64,000 nucleotides of DNA, from the NCBI RefSeq assembly GCF_016901815.1, contig NZ_JACSNR010000002.1, forward strand, positions 124,001-188,000, written 5' to 3'. The DNA is from Hydrogenoanaerobacterium saccharovorans. GTDB lineage: Bacteria > Bacillota > Clostridia > Oscillospirales > Ruminococcaceae. The notes under the pieces are model-generated. The model had not been told where the DNA came from. It ran no database searches and saw only the letters and a program-made list of their open reading frames with translations. A program made the translations under genes and the position numbers. This document shows positions 38,658-46,367 of this stretch, piece by piece; the first letter of the stretch is position 1; each line of letters opens with the position of its first letter.

Positions 38658-38942
38658 TTATGCGCTGTGGGTTTCCTTCTTTAGGTCTGTGTCAATGAGC
38701 GAGAGCAGCTTGTCTGTGGGTGTCGCTGTGGCCTCCATCAGGAACACAGAGATCACATGAAAGACCTTCCCTTCAATGAGCATCTCCCTCTGATTGATGA
38801 TGTGATCGCCCTGGTGCTGGTAGCAGGTGTCACGAAAACTGGTCAGCACCTCTCCGCTTTCCGTTTCCCGCAGCAGAGCTCCGCCGGGATCATATCCGCC
38901 CAGCATGCCGGTATCACGGTATTCCTCATATGCCTTTTTCAT
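38658..38942 (-). CDS. tnpW: Transposon-encoded TnpW-family protein
   Basis: Ninety-four residues. The C-terminus FHVISVFLMEATATPTDKLLSLIDTDLKKE is the recognisable TnpW signature of Tn4451-like elements. Function is not known. ATG 38942 follows AAAGGAG. It lies between the recombinase and the mobilization genes, as in related elements. Confidence 0.85.
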   Translation of the reverse strand: MKKAYEEYRDTGMLGGYDPGGALLRETESGEVLTSFRDTCYQHQGDHIINQREMLIEGKVFHVISVFLMEATATPTDKLLSLIDTDLKKETHSA

Positions 38943-38991
38943 GGCGCTCCTTTCTCCCAGAACCAATTCGGGCAACAAAAATAGCAGACCG

Positions 38992-39120
38992 TCACATGGT
39001 CTGCTGCCAAGTTGGTTCTTCTTCATGATCGTCCTCGGCGTGGCCTTGGGCGATTTTCTTTTGCCGTTCCTTACGGAGCGTTTTCCTGTCTGTATGCGGG
39101 TGCATTGTGGTGCCGTCCAT
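38992..39120 (-). CDS. Small charged protein coupled to the mobilization genes
   Basis: Forty-two residues starting MDGTTMHPHTDRKTLRKERQ, basic in the first half and acidic in the second. The ATG at 39120 shares one base with the upstream stop codon (TGATG), the hallmark of translational coupling, which is the main reason to accept it. Unknown function. Confidence 0.6.
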   Translation of the reverse strand: MDGTTMHPHTDRKTLRKERQKKIAQGHAEDDHEEEPTWQQTM

Positions 39121-39580
39121 CACTGGAGCAACAGGCTGAGACTGCTCCAGACGGTATCCAAGCCCCACCACAGCAGAAGCAATGCTGCTGTCCCCATCAG
39201 CAGGACCGCCCATGTGGGACCATCCAGGTGCGGCAGCCGCAGTCTGGGCAGCCTGATGCCGGACAGAGAAAAACACTTCTCGTTCCGCTTCCCAGCCTGT
39301 TCGCTCATCTGCTCCAGATGCTTCACCGCTTTCAGCAGCTCGTCCATCTGCGTCTGGGCGGGAGCTGCACCAGCAATTCGCTGACTTTCTTGAGATAGCC
39401 AGTCTGTCTCTCGGTGTGGTACCCCAGCGTGCAGAGGTCGCTCATCAGATCCTCCCACTCTGCTTTCGTGGGATGCACTTCGGGAGGCGGCGTCTGCGGT
39501 GTGGCCTGTGCCATCTGCGCAGGTCGGTTCTTCTCCAACAGCTCGTCCATAGATAACTTCTTCTCTGATCCTGAACTCAT
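39120..39580 (-). pseudogene. Frameshifted mobilization-associated membrane protein
   Basis: The ORF starts at ATG 39580 (MSSGSEKKLSMDELLEKNRP ... LLVQLP) but is interrupted by one missing base near 39356-39362. The remainder continues in another frame (AQTQMDELLKAVKHLEQMSE ... then a hydrophobic segment WAVLLMGTAALLLLWWGL near the end). Restoring one base gives a single protein of about 153 residues with a C-terminal membrane anchor. It overlaps the relaxase 3' end, as in intact relatives. Confidence 0.75.
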
Positions 39581-40327
39581 ATTCCATATTCTCCTTCAGA
39601 TATTTCTCCCCGAACAGCAGGTGGTCACGGCACTGCCAGCCGCTGGGTGTGGTGTAGGTGATGTTCCGCCGGGCCGCTTCCCAGCGCACCTTGTAGCCCT
39701 CGCTCTCCATCAGCGCAATGAACTCCTCCCGGCTGGAGCGTGGCGCATACAGTCGTTGATGATATTCATGAGCTGCAGTTTTTTGCTCTGGCCACGGGCT
39801 GCGGTATGATATTCGCCAATCGTCATGGCTTTCGTTTCCTGCTTCCTATCCTTGGGCTTGAACACAGGAAGAGAAAATTCCATGCAGACTTGATCGTTGC
39901 GCTGCCGCAGTTCCTGGAGCTGCTCCTTTGCGATGTGCAGTTTCTTCCCAGTATCGAAGTTGACCGAGTTGATGAGAAAGTGGGAATGGATGTGTTCCCG
40001 GTCTGTGTGGGTGCAGACCAGGACTTCATGGCCCTCATAGTACTCAGCCAGCTTCAATGCCGCCGCATGAGCGGTGCCCGGATCGACCGCTTCGCCTTTT
40101 GGGAAGCTTTGCACCATGTGGTAGAACAGTACGCCGTCGGTTTTGTGATGCAGCCGCTTGGTAGTCATGAAGTCCGCGTAGGCAGATTCCGGCTGGCAGT
40201 TGATGCCTGTGACCAACTGTTGACCGTCACACTCGGTTTTCTTGTTTTGCATGGTGTACCGCATCACGGCTCCCATACATCCGGTGGTCTGTCCTCGCTT
40301 GTAGTTAGTGAAGCTGATGATCGCCAT
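39360..40327 (-). pseudogene. Frameshifted relaxase (MobA/VirD2-type mobilization nuclease)
   Basis: The N-terminal 205 residues are normal: MAIISFTNYKRGQTTGCMG with the nicking Tyr in MRYTMQ, and the metal-binding HTDREHIH histidines. After NIINDCMRHA the frame breaks near 39731-39740; the adjacent frame carries on with REEFIALMESEGYKVRWEAARR and EYEFRIREEVIYGR. One missing base explains it. The 3' boundary of the original gene is approximate. The truncated fragment keeps the catalytic HUH part, but a functional relaxase is doubtful. Confidence 0.85.
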
Positions 40328-40330
40328 TTT

Positions 40331-40642
40331 TCACCACCGCTTTCGTTCCAGGATCAGCCGGACAGCAGCGCAGAGTTCAGAGAATGCCTGGCGTACGCTG
40401 TCCAGGTTGATCACCGTGATACGCCCCATGTGCGCCAGGGTGACGAGCTGATTCAGATTCCTGCCGATTGACTTCAGCTCCTTGAGCACTTCTTTCAGTC
40501 CATCGATGACCACAACCTGCTTTCCCAGACAGCAGGCCGTCACATAATCGCTCATGGACATCCCGGAGCGTTTCGCCAATTCCTTGATGGCCTCCCGGTC
40601 TTCGGATGCCATCCGGGTGCTGAATTTGATATCTTTTTTCAT
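40331..40642 (-). CDS. mobC: MobC-family relaxosome accessory protein
   Basis: Protein of 103 residues. An N-terminal ribbon-helix-helix DNA-binding part (KFSTRMASEDREAIKELAKRSGMSMSDYV) is followed by the MobC-type helix LKELKSIGRNLNQLVTLAHMG. It assists the relaxase at oriT. It ends 3 bases before the relaxase start. Intact although its partner is broken. Confidence 0.9.
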   Translation of the reverse strand: MKKDIKFSTRMASEDREAIKELAKRSGMSMSDYVTACCLGKQVVVIDGLKEVLKELKSIGRNLNQLVTLAHMGRITVINLDSVRQAFSELCAAVRLILERKRW

Positions 40643-40954
40643 GTCGTTTCCTCCAAACCGCAGATAAAGTGGGTCCGGGCTTCTGCCCGGAAATTATGCG
40701 GAAGGCGGGCGGCGGCTGTGCCGGTGACCAGACAAACGCAATGCTGGCCGTCGTCCAAGCGGACGACGAATCCCTCGCTTCGCCGCCAGCGGCAAAGCTC
40801 GCTCTCTCTGTCGCTTGTCCTCCTCCCACCGAACCCGCTGTCGCTGGGCTTCGGCGGGAACCCTGTTTGGAGGTGATTCTCCCGCGCCGAACACCCGCAC
40901 TCCTCCTTCGGCCACAAGCGGCCCAACACGGCGTTTCTTTTGCCTTGCGGGAGT
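40643..40954. other. Gene-free GC-rich gap upstream of mobC, candidate oriT
   Basis: Between the end of the ATPase remnant and mobC no convincing gene is seen; the open frames on both strands are compositional. The inverted repeat TCCGGGC-TTCT-GCCCGGA (40674-40691) sits just upstream of mobC, where oriT is usually found in such elements. No nic site could be assigned. Confidence 0.45.
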
Positions 40955-42021
40955 TTACTCGCCGCACCCGGAAACCGCCCGCAAATCGCCGCACAGCGCC
41001 CCGGCAGGGTCAACAGGGTCGACCGCCGGGACACCCTGGGTATCGTCACTTTCGGCACGCTGCAGCTCAATGAGCCGCCTTCCGTTGCTGCGGCGCACCC
41101 CAGCGGAAATGCCGATTTTCCTTAGTGCGTCAAGGTTTTGCAGGATCTATCTGGGCACTTTCTTGGGCGAGATACGCTCCACGCCTACAGGGTCGATTCA
41201 TTCAGACAGTTCTGTGGGAGTGCCGATAAATTCGCTTTGGTCACCCACCAGTTCAGAGAGAAGATAGACGATGCGATCGCCCAGCAGCTCCGGCTGTCCG
41301 ACACCAGCTCCCATACATTTTCACCGTTGCGCTCCAGCGTCAGCTCCCGGTATTCAATGTCACGACCGATGCAGGAGAGTTTCGCTCTACCGCTGCCCCG
41401 CCGTTCCTCCACCAGTGTGAAGCTGGAATCCACCGCACCGCTGATGGCAGTGCTCCCGGAGATGCGATTGAACACATCGTCAGCGCTCTCCTTGCGCAGA
41501 TGATGGATGAGCAGGATGGCGATGCCGTGCTTGTCTGCCTGCCGCTTGAGCACAGACAGATCCCGGTAGTCGTTGGCGTAGGTGGCGTCGCGAGCCGGAC
41601 GAACCATCTGCAGCGTGTCGATGATGACCAGTACCGTATCCGGGTGGGCAGTGAGGAATATTTCCACCTGCTCCTCCAGCCCCTGACCAATGAAGGCGCA
41701 CTCCGTACAGAAGTGGACGCTGTCTGGTGCGTCCTCGGTGATCTCAAAGAGCCGGTTCTGGATACGGAGAACGGAATCCTCCAGACAGAGATAGAGGGTG
41801 GTACCCTGCTTGGTGGTCATGTTCCAGACTGGTTCCCCCTTGGCCACTGTCACGGCCAGCCACAAAGCCAGCCAGGACTTACCCACCTTTGGTGAGCCTG
41901 CCAGGATGTGCAGACCCTGAGAGATCAGGGTATCCACCACAAAATTGGGCGGCTCCAGCGGACGATCCATCAGGGTTCTGCCGTCCACTGTAATCAGGGG
42001 ATGGTTCATTTTGTTATTCAT
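40955..42021 (-). pseudogene. RepA-like RecA-fold ATPase, broken by a frameshift and two stop codons
   Basis: The N-terminal part is good: Walker A GSPKVGKS (residues 42-49), Walker B-like VLVIIDTLQMV and LLIHHLRKES. The open frame stops at 41185. Homologous sequence continues in the next frame after SDS (about 41293): ELLGDRIVYLLSELVGDQ, then an in-frame TGA and a TAG, then ILQNLDALRKIGISAGVRRS down to a TAA at 40955. Three separate lesions show real decay rather than one sequencing error. ATG 42021 follows GGAGG. Confidence 0.85.
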
Positions 42022-42095
42022 ATTCGTTTCCTCCAGTTCAAAGATTTGAATACAAAAAATCTCCCGCCTCAAAAGAAGTGGGAGTAGTATTCATT

Positions 42096-42123
42096 TTGAT
42101 TTTGAAATGGTTTATGGTAGAAT
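42096..42123 (+). promoter_or_regulatory. Promoter for the RNA-polymerase-like gene
   Basis: TTGATT and TAGAAT separated by 16 bases in an AT-rich patch; GGAGGT follows, 7 bases before the ATG at 42145. Confidence 0.6.
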
Positions 42124-42144
42124 GGAGCAGACGGAGGTGAGCCA

Positions 42145-45100
42145 ATGGCGACCTATCAGATCTACGAACTCTCTGCCCGGGCAGTGATGAGTTATGCCGC
42201 GGAGAAAGACGGCGTTTACATCTTTGCTCTGAACCGCAGCGCCACCGAGCACTGCAAGGTACCGGGTGCCAAGCACGAGCAGGATAGCTGCGCTATGTTC
42301 CATCAGCTGATGTACCAACTCCACGGGAAAGGCTGGCGGGAGCGTAGCGAGGAGAAGGTAACGACCCTCTCCGATGTGCTGTTCTATATGGACTTCGCCG
42401 GGATCTTTGACCGGCGTGGAACCGGAAGGACGCAGCAGGCCCGCCGGGAGAAGGCCAGAGACATGTTCCGTCCCGAGGGGATCACTCTGGACTTCGGCAG
42501 CGGCCCACACCGCTATGTGGCTTTTGAACGCTCCGCCAGCATGAGCCGCCAGTCCCGTCTCTCCTTTATCCGGGCGGATCTGTATGAACCCATACGCCAA
42601 CGGATCATGCTGAATATGGAATTGAGACGCTGCCAGCTCAGTAAACTCTACGCCTACAACGGTCTCATGTTTTCCAGCGGAACCCGGGTAGACGGCATCC
42701 GCATTGACAAAAATCACCGGGTCATCGTCATAGACAATCCAACCAAGAGAGTGGAGCGAGCCCCTGTCATCACCCTGCGGGAAGGCAGAGAGCCAGGAAC
42801 CTTCTACCGGGCAGATACACTGGAAGATCTGGACATCACCTGCTTTGACGGCGTAGGTCTCATCTCCAAGGAGTACGCCCAGGTGGTGGACAAGGCTTGC
42901 TGCGGCAGCCACACCCACACCTCCTTCCAGATTCGGATGCCCTACATCAAGGGGATGCTCCATCAGGTGGATTTCAAAGACTTTTTGAAGCGCAGCGGCA
43001 CCCAGACCATCGTGGACATCTGGGGCAAGGCGCACCCTGTCCGCAGTGTGGACATCATCCTCACCCGCAGTCAGTTCAAGGCCTACGGCTGGCTGCGGGA
43101 GAACGGTATGACCTGGGAGGACTACTGGGACGCCTTTCGGGACTACAACCACGCCCTGTACATCACCAACCTTGGTAAGACGGAGCCGGAGAAACTGGCA
43201 GAGCTCAACTATCAATTTCTCTCCACCCTCTCCATCCAGCCGGAGGAGTTCCGCCCCGCCGACCTGCCGGAAGGCTGGGACCACAGTCCGGAGAATGACC
43301 CCCGGCAATGGCTGACCAAGGCCACCGAGACCGCTTACTTCAACTTCCGGGCCAATGAAACATATCAACAGGAATACTTTCGCCGGGGCCTGAGCCAGCC
43401 CAGGGGAAGCCGGGCGAACATCATGGCCCGGGTGCTTGAGAAAAATCCAAAGTTTATCCGGGAGCCTATCTATACCGAGCAACTGGACGGACAGGCCCGA
43501 AAGATCCTTCGAGGCTACGCCGTCGGGCGGTTGCTGGTGCCGGGGGACAACCGTTTCCTCTCCGGTGACCTACTGGAGTTGCTGCGGCAGTTGATCGCGC
43601 CCCGTGTGTTCCAGTTGCCCGGTGAGCTGGACTTCTGCAATCAGGTGATGGGAGATTTCTTTGCGGAGGACAGCTTCTTTGCACCCGGTGCGGCCTATGA
43701 CCACGAGGACAGCTGCACCCTTCTCCGCAATCCCCACATCGCCCGGAACGAGGAATTGCAGCTGTCCGTGTACCCAGAGGGAGACGACCTGCGCCAACAC
43801 TACCTGGGCCACCTCACCGATGTGGTCATGGTGACCGCTGACAGTTTGGCAGCGGAGCGGCTGGGCGGCGCCGACTACGACGGCGACCTCATCAAGACCA
43901 TTGCCGATCCCATTCTGAACCGATGTGTGAAGCGGAACTATGACTACGATGTCCATCAGCAGCTCTCCAATAACGCCAACCTGCCCCTGCTGAAAATTCC
44001 ATCCTTGTCCGCACCCAAGTCCGACGCTAACGACTGGCAGGCCCGGTTTCAGACGGTGGAGAACACCTTTGCTGCCCGCATTGGACAGATCTGCAACGCC
44101 GCCCTGGATCGCAGCGTCATCGCCTACAATGACCACGCCGACCCGGAGGAGCGCAAGCGGTGCCGCCGGGACTTGGAGGCCCTGGCCATCTACAGCGGAC
44201 TGGAGATCGACGCGGCCAAGACCGGTGTGCGGCCCAACCTGGATGAATTTCTGAGCGGACGGAAGGTAAAGCGCACCCCTTTCCTCCAGTACAAATATCT
44301 GTTGGAGCGTGCGGAGGAGCGCCGCCGCGCCTGGTATGAGTCCACCCACCGGGAGCGGCTGGAGGCCTTCTTTGCCGGGATTGACTGGGATCAGGTGGAC
44401 TCTCCGGTGGAGCGGTTGCCCTGGCTGGCCCGCCAGCTGGAGCGCAACACGCCCAAGATTCAGGAGAAACCAGCGAAGGACAGCGAGTTGTTTGCCTTTG
44501 CCCAGAAACGAAACTGGAAGAGGCAGCTGGACCAAAACATTCTTTCTTCTGTTTCTGCTTTGCTGTGGGACTACGAGCACTGTCTCTCCCGCATCCGGGC
44601 CTGCCGTGCCCCCGCCAAGGGACAGCAGCGGAAAACGGACATTGACCGCATTCTCTACGCCAGGGGACAGGAAGAAGTCTACGACAGCGACGAACTGTAT
44701 GCCTTCTTCCAGCAGCTCTCCCCGGAGCGTATCGCCGCTCTGCGAAAGGAAATCGTGGAACAGCAGTGGCACCTGATGACAGAAGCACAGAGAGAAACAT
44801 TCCTGCGGGAGTGGCTGCCGGAGGGAGCCGACTACTACGATCTCCTGACCGACTTCCGCCATGGCGGGTTCCGTCTGCTGGGGGATCTGGTCTGTGACAT
44901 CGACGATCTGGAGGCGGCCCGGGAGCGGAAACAGCTCCGCCGCCCGACGGACTCTCCGGCTTTCCAGAAGATGATGGAGGCCTATCTGTCCGCCCCCTTC
45001 AGCGGCAACGAGCGGGCCGTGGTGCCCAAGGTCTGCCGCAGGCTGCTGGACAAGATCGTCCGGCCCAGCCTGGCAGTGCCCTATGTAGTAGCCCTGGGTA

Positions 45101-45174
45101 AGCGGAACCTGCTGTGGGACCTGCTGCCGGATCACATTGAGGAACATGTGCTGGAGGTGGACCATGCTGAATGA
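42145..45174 (+). CDS. Two-barrel RNA polymerase, RNA-dependent RNA polymerase (QDE-1/YonO)-like
   Basis: Protein of 1009 residues. LGGADYDGDLIK places three aspartates at D577, D579 and D581, the DxDGD magnesium site of the double-psi-beta-barrel RNA polymerases, in the same context (RNPHIARNEEL before it, HYLGHLTDVVMVT between) as in eukaryotic RdRPs. Upstream, SFQIRMPYIKGML (K269) and TRSQFK (K312) correspond to the conserved lysine segments of the other barrel. The order, lysine barrel first and DxDGD barrel second on one chain, is that of QDE-1 and the phage YonO-type enzymes. The N-terminal ~220 and C-terminal ~350 residues are not recognised. There are no stop codons or frameshifts, unlike neighbouring genes. 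It overlaps the next gene. Template (RNA or DNA) and role are unknown. Confidence 0.8.
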   Translation: MATYQIYELSARAVMSYAAEKDGVYIFALNRSATEHCKVPGAKHEQDSCAMFHQLMYQLHGKGWRERSEEKVTTLSDVLFYMDFAGIFDRRGTGRTQQARREKARDMFRPEGITLDFGSGPHRYVAFERSASMSRQSRLSFIRADLYEPIRQRIMLNMELRRCQLSKLYAYNGLMFSSGTRVDGIRIDKNHRVIVIDNPTKRVERAPVITLREGREPGTFYRADTLEDLDITCFDGVGLISKEYAQVVDKACCGSHTHTSFQIRMPYIKGMLHQVDFKDFLKRSGTQTIVDIWGKAHPVRSVDIILTRSQFKAYGWLRENGMTWEDYWDAFRDYNHALYITNLGKTEPEKLAELNYQFLSTLSIQPEEFRPADLPEGWDHSPENDPRQWLTKATETAYFNFRANETYQQEYFRRGLSQPRGSRANIMARVLEKNPKFIREPIYTEQLDGQARKILRGYAVGRLLVPGDNRFLSGDLLELLRQLIAPRVFQLPGELDFCNQVMGDFFAEDSFFAPGAAYDHEDSCTLLRNPHIARNEELQLSVYPEGDDLRQHYLGHLTDVVMVTADSLAAERLGGADYDGDLIKTIADPILNRCVKRNYDYDVHQQLSNNANLPLLKIPSLSAPKSDANDWQARFQTVENTFAARIGQICNAALDRSVIAYNDHADPEERKRCRRDLEALAIYSGLEIDAAKTGVRPNLDEFLSGRKVKRTPFLQYKYLLERAEERRRAWYESTHRERLEAFFAGIDWDQVDSPVERLPWLARQLERNTPKIQEKPAKDSELFAFAQKRNWKRQLDQNILSSVSALLWDYEHCLSRIRACRAPAKGQQRKTDIDRILYARGQEEVYDSDELYAFFQQLSPERIAALRKEIVEQQWHLMTEAQRETFLREWLPEGADYYDLLTDFRHGGFRLLGDLVCDIDDLEAARERKQLRRPTDSPAFQKMMEAYLSAPFSGNERAVVPKVCRRLLDKIVRPSLAVPYVVALGKRNLLWDLLPDHIEEHVLEVDHAE

Positions 45175-46102
45175 GTGGAAGGAGTTTCAGGACTACACCG
45201 GCGCAGTAAACTACACCGCCCGGAACAAACAGGACACCACCTACCTGGGCCGGTTCACCTTCGACACCATCCTGGATTTTGAGGGACTCAACCGGGTACT
45301 GACCATCCTGGCAAGAGGATTTCTGTTTCATAATGAGGATGGCAGCCCAGCCGAAGCGCCCCGGGAACGCATCGACTATGCCAAGCGGGGTTTATGCGCC
45401 TGGTGCAGTGTGCCAGACAGTAAAAAAACCACGCCCCGGGAGGCGTGGCAGTTTGGCAGTGATTTTGGGGAACTTTATTCGGAATTCCCCGGCCTTGTGG
45501 AGGAAAACGGCAGCGGATGGTTTCACAGGCATGTGCATCGGGTGGCAGCTTTTGTGCGGGAAAACCCGGAGAGGAGGGTGTCCAGCAGTGCCCAGAAGAA
45601 GTGTGCCGCCATTGAGAAGGGCTTTGACCATGCCTGGCAGGACAAGGTGATCCAGATGCAGATCCCCCTTTTCGCCCCCACCACCAAGGGGCAGTGGGGC
45701 CTGCGGTTTGACAGTTTTCTGGCCCAGGCGCTGGAACTTGGGCCACTCCGGAAAGAGGAACCAGAGCTGCCGCCCACGCTGGTGGAGCAATTTCGCACGC
45801 TCACGCCCAAGGGCGTTCCTTTGGATATAGTCACGACGCTGGTATCCTACTACCTTGCCAATAAGCCGGAGGATTCCGACTGGGTAGTGCTGCCGGTGGC
45901 CAACTTCGACGCATACTTCGGCACTACCAGCTTTGGGCGGAAGTATCTCAAGCAGATTCCGGAGACGTTTCTGGAACGTTCAGAGACCGGGTTTGGGCTA
46001 TGCCGGTACCGATTGGGCAATGTTCTTGCAATCAAGCAGGGATGGAGCCCTGATTATAGCAATAAAATCAACTGCGCTAAAAAGCCAAATAGCATAGTCT
46101 GA
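45164..46102 (+). CDS. Unrecognised partner of the RdRP-like polymerase
   Basis: Protein of 312 residues whose ATG lies inside the polymerase gene (11-base overlap) with GGAGGT just upstream, so translation is coupled and the products probably act together. It begins MLNEWKEFQDYTGAVNYTAR. It contains CAWCSVPDSKK, a basic middle (SSSAQKKCAAIEKGFDHAWQDK) and a C-terminal part NFDAYFGTTSFGRKYLKQIPE. No membrane segment, signal peptide or known catalytic motif is seen. Its stop codon coincides with the proposed right end of the element. Confidence 0.75.
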   Translation: MLNEWKEFQDYTGAVNYTARNKQDTTYLGRFTFDTILDFEGLNRVLTILARGFLFHNEDGSPAEAPRERIDYAKRGLCAWCSVPDSKKTTPREAWQFGSDFGELYSEFPGLVEENGSGWFHRHVHRVAAFVRENPERRVSSSAQKKCAAIEKGFDHAWQDKVIQMQIPLFAPTTKGQWGLRFDSFLAQALELGPLRKEEPELPPTLVEQFRTLTPKGVPLDIVTTLVSYYLANKPEDSDWVVLPVANFDAYFGTTSFGRKYLKQIPETFLERSETGFGLCRYRLGNVLAIKQGWSPDYSNKINCAKKPNSIV

Positions 46103-46144
46103 ACAGAATCTGTATGCATCTATGCATCGTCGTCACTCCATAGG

Positions 46145-46173
46145 TTGACGAATCGAGGATTATCTGATAAGAT
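46145..46173 (+). promoter_or_regulatory. Strong promoter of the leader upstream of the CorC-like gene
   Basis: TTGACG and TAAGAT separated by exactly 17 bases. The predicted start (about 46180) falls only a few bases before the ATG at 46184. Confidence 0.75.
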
Positions 46174-46183
46174 ATGAGCCATT

Positions 46184-46303
46184 ATGATGAAAGGAGAAGG
46201 TCTTCAACTTATGGATGACGGTGACAGTAACGCCCCCACCAAGCCTCCCTCGTACAATTATGAACAGAATCGAATGAGACATGGCCTGTACTTTCGCGAA
46301 TAA
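46184..46303 (+). CDS. Short leader ORF, 39 codons (or 30 from ATG 46211)
   Basis: The frame from 46184 (MMKGEGLQLMDDGDS ...) would be nearly leaderless. From ATG 46211, GGAGAAGG lies upstream and the product is MDDGDSNAPTKPPSYNYEQN followed by RMRHGLYFRE. The 3' end of the ORF lies inside a terminator hairpin, so its translation would affect folding of that hairpin. It could be a leader peptide or chance; no homologue is known to me. Confidence 0.45.
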   Translation: MMKGEGLQLMDDGDSNAPTKPPSYNYEQNRMRHGLYFRE

Positions 46304-46324
46304 TGTGACAGGTCATGTCTTTTT
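46277..46324 (+). terminator. Intrinsic terminator overlapping the leader ORF
   Basis: AGACATGGCCTGT (46277-46289) pairs with ACAGGTCATGTCT (46308-46320) with one G-T, followed by TTTT. It lies between the strong promoter at 46145 and the CorC-like gene, the arrangement of an attenuator or of a small terminated RNA. Confidence 0.8.
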
Positions 46325-46367
46325 GCGCTTTTTTCTGTAATTGTTATGATTTGAGGAGGTACTTACA

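Larger units (their letters stand above)
36836..46104. mobile_element. Decaying Tn4451-like mobilizable element (about 9.3 kb)
   Basis: Leftward genes are a large serine recombinase, TnpW, a coupled small ORF, a broken membrane protein, a broken relaxase, MobC, an oriT-like gap and a broken RepA-like ATPase. On the opposite strand lies an intact RNA-polymerase-like cargo pair. The boundaries are inferred from the heptamer TCTGAAC, which occurs just outside the recombinase stop (36836-36842) and across the stop codon of the last cargo gene (46098-46104). Joining the outer flanks would give TTCTG-AA-CAGAA, a palindrome as expected for a serine-recombinase target. Gene content is well supported; exact ends are tentative. 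Confidence 0.7.

Noticed and set aside
39350-39740. Programmed frameshifting in the mobilization genes
   Set aside because: No slippery heptamer followed by a stimulatory structure is evident at either site, and the neighbouring ATPase carries stop codons as well, so decay is simpler.
40639-41070. Minus-strand frames in the gap before mobC
   Set aside because: They lack ribosome binding sites and overlap each other on three frames; the area is better explained as ATPase remnant plus oriT-like DNA.
42112-43482. Minus-strand frame over the polymerase gene
   Set aside because: Antisense to the RdRP-like gene; the plus strand has promoter, ribosome binding site and catalytic motifs.
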